From assembly GCA_036939755.1 (NCBI GenBank), contig JALLAZ010000583.1, positions 1 to 13,764 on the forward strand: DNA of 13,764 nucleotides. Direction: 5' to 3'. Numbering within the stretch: the first letter of the stretch is position 1; each line of letters opens with the position of its first letter. A model generated the notes under the pieces. The model did not search any database. It was not told the origin of the DNA and saw only the letters and a list, made by a program, of their open reading frames with translations. The stretch comes from Stephanodiscus triporus (taxonomy: Eukaryota; Bacillariophyta; Thalassiosirophyceae; Thalassiosirales; Thalassiosiraceae). A program made the translations under genes and the position numbers. Below, piece after piece: positions 7,698 through 13,764 of the stretch.

Positions 7698-7973
7698 TAC
7701 GAACGGGCACTTATTGATGGGTTCAAGGGAAATGACACAGGAGAACTACATGAGCTGGATGGGAGCGTGCAACGCGTGTGGGAAGATGCAGAGAGCGGGT
7801 CACGGGCTGTTCTGCAGCAACTACTTGCTTGGGCGGGAGGGTTCCCGCCCGTGCAGAAATGTATGGTGCGGGCCGTGCTACCACGAGGCCGCAAGCGACC
7901 CCTTCCCGAGGCTGGACAAGAACTCGGAAGGAAACGGTTCAGACCTGGACCTGGGGACACCGGAGACCAATGA
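7698..7973 (+). pseudogene. Pol C-terminal tail, overlapping the recombinase gene
   Basis: Frame 0 continues after TGA 7695-7697 to TGA 7971-7973 with protein-like content: LHELDGSVQRVWEDAESGS, then AGGFPPVQKC and a strongly basic end (RGRKRPLPEAG, GRKRFRPGPG). It overlaps the recombinase frame, which starts at 7717, in a different frame. Both translations look real, so the stretch seems dual-coded. Overlap of pol with the recombinase gene is known for DIRS elements. The basic tail could bind nucleic acid. The tail is cut off from Pol in this copy by the upstream stop. Confidence 0.45.
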
Positions 7974-9240
7974 CCGATACCGTTGTGGAAGGAACGGGGA
8001 TCACCTCATGGGAGTCCCTTTCGAGTGCGATCTTTGCTCATTTCGGAATGTGGTGGGGAGGGACCCAGTACTGGGAGATCACAACGACCACTTCACCATG
8101 GTGGCCATCAGAAGAGTCCTACTTGATGTGATGTGGGCTAGAGAGCCAGACACAGTGGCGGGAAACTGGGCAAGGTCCAAGAGAGACTATCTAACCGCGG
8201 TAAGCCATCTGAGCCTCCGCACGGAGTCCCTCCTACCTTTGCTGGGCAACCCTAAGCTGATGGACAGGGTGGGGATGGGGGTGGCAATCCTCACCGTCGT
8301 CACGTCTCTGCGGGCCGGTCAGAACTCGACCAACATACAATATGACACCATGCGCAAGACACAGACCTGGTATGGGAACGCTTTTGATGCCGGGAGAGAA
8401 TACACGTGTGATACTGTGGTAGGGCTCGACCAGAAGAAACAGTACCTATCGAGTAGCCACACCTTTGGCAAATGGTTCAGCCGGTTTATGAAAGGAGCTC
8501 GCCTTCGGATGGGCATGATACGACGACAGAACGAGGCCCTGACCTCCGCGATGGTACTGGCAATGTGCAAGCGGGCAGAATTAGACTGGAGATCAGCACC
8601 GACCACGGCGCGGAGGGTTGAGGTAGAGGACACCGTCTGCTTCATGCTACTTGGCTTCGGTTCTGGTCTCAGAGGAGAAGAGGTGCCGCTGGTAAGTCTG
8701 GAGGGCCTACTGACCTTCTGGACCGAGACGAGAGAGGAAGAAGACAAATACATGATGATCACGCTGAAGGGGAGATTCAAAGGGGAAGTAGACGAGAGGT
8801 GGCACATTGTCCCTATCTGTGACGAGACTCGATCAGGGATACCCTTCAGACTTTGGATGGAGCGCATCATGTACCGACCCGTCAAACTCCAGGGCAGGAC
8901 TTTAGGGTGGCTGTTCGAGGAAAAACCCGGGAAGAGAGCGAAGTTTGGGAGGTACCAGGATTACTTCAGATCGCTGGTTGAGCAAGTGCGCGAGGACGAC
9001 CAGAGGCTAGTGCCAAGCGCGGTAGAGACGATGGATTTCAGTCTGTGGCGGTCCCTTTGGTGGGGGGCAGTTCTGGAGACCACGAACAACAAGGTGGACG
9101 TGCAGGTGATCGAGCTGATCAACCGGTGGCGCAAGAAGGAAGCCGCCCAAGGCTCGGAGGCAGGGCTCCCCATGAGACAAGTCTACACACAAGTGCGGAG
9201 CGCTCTGCCCACCATGAAGGAATTCTCGAGAGCCCTTTGA
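7717..9240 (+). CDS. Tyrosine recombinase of DIRS-like element (507 aa)
   Basis: Site-specific recombinase that would insert the circular DNA copy of the element. The first ATG in frame is 7717; later ATGs at 7732, 7750 and 7759 are possible. The N-terminus has a Cys-rich region (CNACGK, FCSNY, CRNVWCGPC, RCGRN, CDLC) that probably binds zinc. The catalytic domain occupies the C-terminal half. The first Arg is R319 in FGSGLRGEEV, the Lys is probably K351 in LKGRFKGE, the second Arg is R445 in DFSLWRSL, and the nucleophile Tyr is Y490 in RQVYTQVR, 17 residues from the end. The His expected three residues before the second Arg (HxxR) is Ser here. WW follows where RR would be more usual, and both Trp codons are TGG, one transition from CGG. 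This is the only long intact frame of the element's enzymes. Its start overlaps the Pol tail. Confidence 0.85.
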   Translation: MGSREMTQENYMSWMGACNACGKMQRAGHGLFCSNYLLGREGSRPCRNVWCGPCYHEAASDPFPRLDKNSEGNGSDLDLGTPETNDRYRCGRNGDHLMGVPFECDLCSFRNVVGRDPVLGDHNDHFTMVAIRRVLLDVMWAREPDTVAGNWARSKRDYLTAVSHLSLRTESLLPLLGNPKLMDRVGMGVAILTVVTSLRAGQNSTNIQYDTMRKTQTWYGNAFDAGREYTCDTVVGLDQKKQYLSSSHTFGKWFSRFMKGARLRMGMIRRQNEALTSAMVLAMCKRAELDWRSAPTTARRVEVEDTVCFMLLGFGSGLRGEEVPLVSLEGLLTFWTETREEEDKYMMITLKGRFKGEVDERWHIVPICDETRSGIPFRLWMERIMYRPVKLQGRTLGWLFEEKPGKRAKFGRYQDYFRSLVEQVREDDQRLVPSAVETMDFSLWRSLWWGAVLETTNNKVDVQVIELINRWRKKEAAQGSEAGLPMRQVYTQVRSALPTMKEFSRAL

Positions 9241-10135
9241 CTGAGGCTCATCAAGGTTTTACGGGGGGGGTTTTACTCTTTGTTTATGATTCATCTTTGG
9301 ACTTGTTGACCTCTGATACGCTTTCGTCCCCCCAGAATGCCACTTAGTTTCATCTGTGACCCAGGGTGCTGGGAGGACGGGGACACCGAAGCCCGTGGCA
9401 GGGCTGAGGTGGAACCGTGCCCCTGGTTAGTGGACATAAGTCTCAATCACCAGGCTTCTCGACGGACAGCTGTCCTAGAGTCGTCCCAGGAACCGAACTG
9501 CAGCATGAAGTCTACTGGATAACATTTAGGGGGGGGCGCATTGCAACTCATCACAAAATCGGCATCGTTAGGCTTATCAGCTTCAGCGAAGCCGGTTGAT
9601 TGAGTTTCAGGCATAGTTCTTCAAGAGGGTTTGGAACACTACCCCCAACGTACAACGTAACTGTCGGGACATGGTCTGGCCTGGTCATTGAGGGCTGCTC
9701 GCGGGGAGGACAGACTAGTGTAGTTACAACATTAGCAAAAAGCCCTATTAGCTAGTGACAGGAAAAGGCACGTGTCTAGACTTGTGGAGGAGACGGAAAG
9801 ACCATATGTACTTCAAGGAGTTACTATGGTACTATGATGCTATCGTGGAAATGTTACTAAAATAACAAATAACATAAATGGTATTTGAGATACCATCCCG
9901 AAAGAGGAATCTGTAGGAGTTTTTGTACAGGTAGTGAGGTGTTTGGTAATATTTTGGATGGTGCATGGTAAAAAAACGACCCCAAGTAATCATGAATTGC
10001 ACAACATGTTACTGTCACAACAGGTACAAATCTACATAAGAGTAACATTTTTGGGCGGGAAGGAACATTTTCAGGGCCACCCTCTCACACAACACCAAGT
10101 TGAGCCACCACCGCCCAACCCCTAGTGGCTTAGCC
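9241..10135. other. Element 3' end and unassigned intergenic DNA
   Basis: About 900 bases without a supported gene. A short direct repeat GTTTTAC (9256-9262 and 9270-9276) brackets a G-run just after the recombinase stop. G-runs recur at 9530-9537. The segment 9241 to about 9600 may still belong to the retroelement, since it shares its GC and G-run character; composition becomes AT-richer after about 9720. A small stem ATGGTAT-TTGAG-ATACCAT lies at 9878-9896. Short open frames here look random. I found no convincing copy of the 1-1100 region, so the 3' boundary of the element is not placed. Confidence 0.5.
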
Positions 10136-10740
10136 CTTGCTCTCTGTGGCAACATCCACCATGGGCCCGGATCACGGTGCTGCACCTTCCCATAAGTCCT
10201 GTGCAGGTGCTAGGGGGTGCGGCTCGCTATCACCACTCTCCTCTCCCTTGTTTTGGGCGCCAAAAAGGACCCATCGAAAAATTGAGAGATGGGCCGGGGC
10301 CGCGACCTTAGGTGGCCGCCGTTTTGTCAATGGACACAACAACCAACCAAAGCTCGGCTGCAGCAGAGGGGGGGGGGGCATTGTCGATGAGACGCGCTTG
10401 AGGCAGAATGCGCGGGGTGGACTCTTTCCTGTTGTTATGGGGTGACATATGGGGCAACGAAAAAATCGAGAGACGATGGGTGGAGCACTGGTCTTAGATG
10501 GCCGGGATTTGACAGGGAAACGTAACAACCAACCAAATGATAGTATCAGCGGTGGGGGGGGGGGCATTGGAGAGGAGATGCACACGAGCGGAACGCGTGG
10601 AGGATTGTGTTTTACTTGTCGGTTTGGGCGACAAATTGAGCGGCAGAAAAAATAAAAATTGAGTGAGGGTGAGGAACCAGGCCTCAGTATTCGATGGCTT
10701 CTGCTGCATGGGAGGATGCAACAACCAACCAAAAAGTGGC
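10136..10740. repeat. ~190-bp tandem repeat with AACAACCAACCAAA core, three copies
   Basis: Three diverged units are anchored by the identical 14-mer AACAACCAACCAAA at 10338-10351, 10524-10537 and 10720-10733 (spacing 186 and 196). In the first two units the core is followed about 20 bases later by a run of 11-12 G and GCATTG. Before the core lies a block like CCTTAGGTGGCCG, and before that an A-rich AAAATTGAG or AAAATCGAG block. A fourth copy lies at about 13400-13620. The repeat creates a long open frame on the minus strand (10172-10732) containing a repeated FGWLL motif. I regard that as a by-product of the repeat, not a gene. Confidence 0.8.
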
Positions 10741-10890
10741 CGTGGTCTTGGTACCATACTATACATCATACATATTGTACATACTAAAATCGGAGATACA
10801 GTACCATAGTAGGGAGGAGGGGTGCTATTATTCCAGAAAAACCACCAACCCCAATAATAATCTTTATAAGTAAAAATAATTTAAAGTGTA

Positions 10891-10940
10891 TCTGTCTGTC
10901 TGTCTGTCTGCTGTCTGTCTGTGTGTGTGTGTCTGTCTGT
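10891..10940. repeat. CTGT/GT microsatellite
   Basis: Simple-sequence run of CTGT tetramers interrupted by one dropped T (CTGCTG) and a GT dinucleotide stretch at 10919-10931, followed by more CTGT. The surrounding bases 10741-11000 are AT-rich and hold no gene. Confidence 0.95.
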
Positions 10941-11001
10941 GACAATTAAATTCCGATGTTGATATTCTACGTGCGTACACTATCTGATGTATCAACATAC
11001 C

Positions 11002-11206
11002 AAAACCTATTTTACGTACATAGACAGTAGATATTGTAGCTGAAGGGGGGGAAGGGGGGTCTCCCCCAACATGAAGGATACGCTATCTATCTCTACGTAA
11101 AACCTATATGTATGTTGATAGTACGTAGATATTACATAGATGTGATTAATGATGAATCCATTAAAATGAGTAGAGGGGGGGAGGGGGATCTCCCCCCACA
11201 TTCAAA
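11002..11206. repeat. Two diverged copies of a G-run/C-run block
   Basis: Both copies begin with AAAACCTAT (11002-11010 and 11099-11107) and contain ACGTA with a nearby AGATATT. Both end in a matched G-rich/C-rich core (11045-11067 and 11175-11197) followed by ACAT. The cores can fold as short G:C hairpins with a TCTC centre. The second copy carries about 35 extra bases between the start and the core. Function unknown; they are probably repeat remnants. Confidence 0.65.
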
Positions 11207-11266
11207 GATTGTTGCTGCATTATTGTAAATGCAGCATTGAAATGCAACATAAATGCAGAATTGAGG

Positions 11267-11409
11267 TTAACAGCTTTACCCCTATGGGCGCAGATATGCG
11301 CCCAGTTTTTTTTCAAGCTCCGTTGGAGATTAGTAACTTTTCGAATACCCATCCGCTCACCTAGCTGAAGACATCAAAATTTAGCTGAGCTCTTCAGCTT
11401 TAATTTTGC
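11267..11409. repeat. 143-bp dispersed repeat, copy 1, with GC stem-loop
   Basis: Aligns without gaps over 143 bases to 13622-13764. Shared blocks are TTAACAGCTT at the left, TATGG, CAGAT, TGC and CCA in the next 30 bases, and TAGCTGAGCTC with TTTGC-type sequence at the right. This copy has a perfect 8-bp stem TGGGCGCA/TGCGCCCA with loop GATA at 11285-11304, directly followed by G and eight T. It also has an inverted pair AGCTGAAGA (11363-11371) and TCTTCAGCT (11391-11399). The stem is mostly lost in copy 2. A bacterial-type terminator is not expected here, so I treat it as repeat structure. Confidence 0.75.
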
Positions 11410-11954
11410 CATTTCACATTTAAACGAAGCTTGTCGCATCGATGAGCTGAGTAGAGGGTCCGTTTTGGGGTACAAAATTCTCACTTTTAGTTAGTGGTTG
11501 ATTGTGCCATAAGTAGCTAGCTAACCTTCGGTCGGATGAGGAGCAAACGATGCATCGTGAGAGGAGGGGAGGAAGGATGGATTGAGGATGTAAGTAATTC
11601 GGAAGTGCTCCAAATTCGAGGAATACCAAAGGTGCATCTACTCCCCCAGCGCACCAAATCAAAATACATAGGAATAAGTATGATAGCACCCTTGGAAACG
11701 CCTAAAAAATTACTTTTTATCCCTACGTAGATTTCCATACATTCTTGACACTGACCCGGCCAGCTAAAAAAGAGAGTTTTAGACCTTCACACTTTCATCG
11801 GGGGACTCAGTCCCAGGGCCGAAGTAGGCCCTTTTTGCGTAGAATTAAAGGTATTAATTCCTACGCAATGACTGGATCCAAATCAGGCACTGAGAATTCT
11901 CTTTCGGAGTATTATGTGCACTTGGATCCTTTTCCCTCATGTCCCTGCGCACGC
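11410..11954. other. Intergenic DNA with a cluster of three stem-loops
   Basis: No gene is supported; the short open frames on both strands are random in look. At 11802-11868 three stem-loops stand side by side. The first is GGGACT/AGTCCC with a one-base loop (11802-11814). The second is AGGGCC/GGCCCT with loop GAAGTA (11815-11832). The third pairs 11835-11848 with 11854-11868, a 14-bp stem with one bulged base and a 5-base loop. A palindrome TAGCTAGCTA lies at 11515-11524. Confidence 0.6.
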
Positions 11955-12012
11955 GGTGCTGCCACTCTCTCCTGACCTGGTATGGTGCCGCCCCTCTCTC
12001 CTGACCTCTATT
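11955..12012. repeat. 29-bp tandem duplication (CTCTCTCCTGACCT)
   Basis: Two adjacent units, 11955-11983 and 11984-12012, share GGTGC-GCC-CTCTCTCCTGACCT with a few differences. They lie about 110 bases upstream of the oxygenase pseudogene start, in its former promoter or leader region. They could be a duplicated upstream element, but no function can be shown. Confidence 0.7.
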
Positions 12013-12120
12013 GTATTTCATATTCAATATTCAACCCCTTCCTTTTGTCCTCCAGCAATACCTAGTCGGGAACCGAGCAAGCATGGAGAGAGGGGAGGAG
12101 GAGAGAGACCTTGCCTGGCC

Positions 12121-12920
12121 ATGGGTCTGTTGGAGATCGTCAACATTGCACAATACCCCATCGATAGCGAGAGGGAAAAAAACAATCCTAATGACTATGA
12201 AAAACTCTTGCAATTGTCAATTTCCCAATTGGATTTGCATGGGTTCGTCTCCCTCTCCAACTTTCTCAATCCTGATGCCATAGACAAACTCACATTGTGC
12301 ATTCTGGACCTAGAATGGCAGGGCATCAGATTTTACTCAAATGACAGTCACAACGTCTTCCTGGAGAATGATGCTGGCTCCTACATGTCATCGTTGTCAA
12401 TGAATCATCTCCGCAACATGTGCCTCAACTCATCCAAGCTCATTCTCAATGCCAATGACCTTGCTCCACACGCATTCAAATTGAATGATATGTTCGAGTC
12501 TCATGAATTCCTCAATTTTGTCAGTTCCATCCTGGAACCGAATTATACCCCTCCGATGATCCGCACAGAAAATATTATGCATGTCCGGTCGACGGATTGC
12601 AATGGCACCTTGATCGGTCGGAGTACAGCATCTCGCTGATACTTTGGCCGGCGCGGATCGGAGGGAAGTTCCAATTCATACAGAATTCGAGGCGCGTTGT
12701 CGAGGGATGACATGAGATTCCCCGGGATGTACTTTGCGCCTTTGCGGAGGCCTCGATGGTCGTCGAGGAGCTGGACCTTGCCGCGGGAGGCATGTACGTC
12801 TTTCAGGGATGGGATTCCCTTCATCGGGTGTCAGAGATCGTGGAGGGGACGCGGATCAACCTCATCGGGCATTCGATGGATAATTTTTCTGGGAGAGACA
12901 CCCTATCTAGCAAAAGCTAG
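12121..12920 (+). pseudogene. 2-oxoglutarate/Fe(II)-dependent oxygenase pseudogene
   Basis: The start is the ATG at 12121 in strong context (GGCCATGG); the frame is open further upstream (ATG 11914), but that part looks non-protein-like. The first ~160 codons are intact, then stop at 12637-12639. From 12603 the reading continues in the next frame: WHLDRSEYSISLILWP gives the HxD iron ligands (His 12606-12608, Asp 12612-12614). The distal His is in SLHRV (12822-12824), and the probable 2-oxoglutarate-binding Arg is in EGTRIN (12852-12854). A TGA at 12708-12710 interrupts that frame, which ends at TAG 12918-12920. So there is one indel near 12601-12603 and one nonsense change. The layout resembles small single-domain bacterial and algal 2OG oxygenases (ArpA/HalD-like in my reading); substrate unknown. 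An undetected intron is possible but unlikely, since one base restores the frame. Expected total length is about 266 residues. Confidence 0.8.
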
Positions 12921-12934
12921 CAAATCTAGCTAAA
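12903..12934. repeat. Short CTAGC/GCTAG repeats at the pseudogene end
   Basis: TCTAGC, GCTAGC and TCTAGC occur within 30 bases, overlapping the stop that ends the oxygenase pseudogene. The original C-terminus may have been replaced by this simple AT-rich sequence. The following bases to about 13020 hold no gene. Confidence 0.5.
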
Positions 12935-13022
12935 ATGCCCACTAAAAAAAAAGCAAGAGTACTTACGTAGTAAATAAGTAGTCCTCTCATTGCATGCTTG
13001 TAGAGCTGCCCACCCTTTTTTT

Positions 13023-13094
13023 CACCAAAATGTAAAGACATGTGCCAAATCTATGAATGATGACAATTTGGCACATGTCTTTACATTTGGGGTG
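13023..13094. repeat. Strong hairpin: ~28-bp inverted repeat with 15-base loop
   Basis: The left arm 13023-13050 and right arm 13066-13094 are near-perfect reverse complements. The core AAATGTAAAGACATGTGCCA pairs fully; only the outer end has a bulge (CACCAAAATG against CATTTGGGGTG). The loop is 13051-13065. It could be a small palindromic repeat, a MITE-like remnant or a small-RNA precursor. There is no transcript evidence. A second small palindrome CTACCAGTTGGTAG lies at 13163-13176. Confidence 0.85.
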
Positions 13095-13189
13095 TTGTTT
13101 GGTGACTTTTTTGATATGAGCATGCAAAAGTCAGCCATTTTGCCTGTTCTGATATCAACTTTCTACCAGTTGGTAGCTAAAAGGCGGCG

Positions 13190-13231
13190 CACAAACACAC
13201 AAACACAACACACACAACACACAACAACCAA
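13190..13231. repeat. CA/CAA-rich simple repeat
   Basis: Run of CACAAACACAC-type sequence ending in ACACAACAACCAAAA, a partial match to the AACAACCAACCAAA core of the ~190-bp repeat. It marks the left side of the dispersed repeat that follows. Confidence 0.85.
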
Positions 13232-13621
13232 AATGGGCTTCTGCTGCCCTACCCTCCAGCGGCTTTGGCCCTTTCCCTCCCAAGGGTGAGCCAGCAGCGC
13301 TACCAAATCATGACGCCGCCGCTCCCTATGGTCCCCTGCAAGGCGCGCACCATTGGGTTGGGCGGCGCCGCTGTGGGTTCTCCTGCTTGGGGCTTCGAAA
13401 TACAACCCATGAAAAACAGAGAGGGGGGTGGGGTCTTGGCCTTAGGTGACCGCACCGTTTTATCAATAGACACAACAACCAACCAAAAACGGCGGAGGCG
13501 TTAGGGGGGATGATAGAGGGGAGGTGGGTGGGGGGGGGGAGCATGGGGGGTTACGCCGTCCAATCGTTTGGGGCCAGCAAATTGAGCGACAAAAAATAAA
13601 ATAATAAAATACGTCATGGCC
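13232..13621. repeat. Dispersed copy of the ~190-bp G-run/CAACCAACCAAA repeat
   Basis: The same 14-mer AACAACCAACCAAA occurs at 13474-13487. It is preceded by GGCCTTAGGTGACCGC-ACCGTTTTATCAATAGACAC, closely matching the first tandem unit at 10304-10337. It is followed by G-runs and CAAATTGAGCGACAAAAAATAAAA (13577-13600), matching 10632-10656. The portion 13232-13400 is GC-rich and only loosely similar to 10136-10260. No gene is supported. Confidence 0.75.
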
Positions 13622-13764
13622 TTAACAGCTTAACAACTATGGTCACAGATGTGCAACCAATATTTTTACGAGCATCATAAAATTGTAGTTTCTTCGCCAA
13701 TTTTTGCCACCTCAGCCAGCCAAAGATAATGCCCAATAGCTGAGCTCCTTGGCTACAACTTTGC
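13622..13764. repeat. 143-bp dispersed repeat, copy 2 (runs to window edge)
   Basis: Ungapped partner of 11267-11409, sharing TTAACAGCTT at the start and TAGCTGAGCTC plus TTTGC at the end. The stem seen in copy 1 is degraded here (ATGGTCACAGATGTGCAACC). It may continue past the window edge. It directly follows the G-run repeat, whereas copy 1 is separated from the G-run repeat array by about 530 bases. Confidence 0.75.

Larger units (their letters stand above)
1103..9240 (+). mobile_element. DIRS-like (tyrosine recombinase) retrotransposon, probably defective
   Basis: The interval runs from the gag-like start to the recombinase stop; the true element is longer because its termini were not found. 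The order on one strand is gag-like (1103-3786), pol leader, reverse transcriptase with YVDD at 6150-6161, RNase H with its acidic residues, pol tail, then a tyrosine recombinase with Arg, Lys, Arg and Tyr residues (7717-9240). There is no aspartic protease, DDE integrase or LTR. A recombinase after RT-RNase H defines the DIRS order (DIRS, PAT and Ngaro groups). Overlap between pol and the recombinase frame is also typical of that order. The pol frame is broken at about 3867-3960, 4786, 4977-5109, 6376-6440, 7258, 7383-7431 and 7695. This copy is therefore probably a dead or decaying insertion, while its recombinase frame remains open. Confidence 0.85.

Noticed and set aside
8319..8885. Minus-strand open frame (188 codons) inside the recombinase
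   Set aside because: Antisense shadow of a clearly better coding frame.
11285..11312. GC stem followed by a T-run, like a bacterial intrinsic terminator
   Set aside because: The setting is eukaryotic, and the structure is part of a dispersed repeat whose second copy has lost the stem.
11536..11730. 64-codon open frame with an ATG in 11.5-11.7 kb
   Set aside because: Short, no motif, with open frames of similar length on the other strand.
11914..12120. N-terminal extension of the oxygenase from the ATG at 11914
   Set aside because: It includes the 29-bp duplication and Pro/Ser-rich low-quality sequence; the ATG at 12121 has a much better context and begins the protein-like part.

Overview
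The window looks like nuclear DNA from a eukaryotic microalga. I suspect a diatom or another stramenopile, but this is inference from the look of the retroelement proteins and the host repeats, not from a marker gene. It has no bacterial operon signals, rRNA, tRNA or CRISPR. Its main content is one long retroelement followed by repeat-rich DNA with one broken host-type gene.

Left edge (1-229): a satellite of 18-26 bp perfect palindromes, partly arranged as a 53-bp tandem repeat. The next ~870 bases hold no gene I can support and probably include the 5' leader of the element.

Retroelement (at least 1103-9240, + strand): the order is gag-like proteins, an uncharacterised pol leader, reverse transcriptase (YVDD), RNase H, a pol tail, then a tyrosine recombinase. 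That order, with a recombinase in place of a DDE integrase, is the signature of DIRS-like (YR) retrotransposons. It would work by copying its RNA to DNA and integrating that DNA as a circle by recombination. The gag part is split in two by an ATGA overlap, and the pol frame is interrupted by several shifts and stops. Only the recombinase frame (7717-9240) is fully open. The end of pol and the start of the recombinase gene are both coding, in different frames, over about 257 bases. This copy is therefore probably defective, unless some breaks are programmed recoding or sequencing errors in homopolymers.

Right part (9241-13764): AT-richer, repeat-rich DNA. It holds a ~190-bp G-run/CAACCAACCAAA repeat (three tandem copies near 10.2-10.74 kb and one dispersed copy near 13.4 kb), a CTGT microsatellite and paired G-run/C-run blocks. 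It also holds a 143-bp dispersed repeat present at both 11267 and 13622, a cluster of three stem-loops, and a strong ~28-bp hairpin at 13023-13094. Among these lies a pseudogene of a 2-oxoglutarate/Fe(II)-dependent oxygenase (12121-12920), with one frameshift and one in-frame stop but all metal-binding residues still readable.

The most interesting items are the unidentified conserved-looking region at the start of pol (3867-5112), the dual-coded pol/recombinase overlap, the unusual recombinase active site, and the palindromic satellite beside the element. I found no convincing terminal repeats, so the exact element ends stay open.
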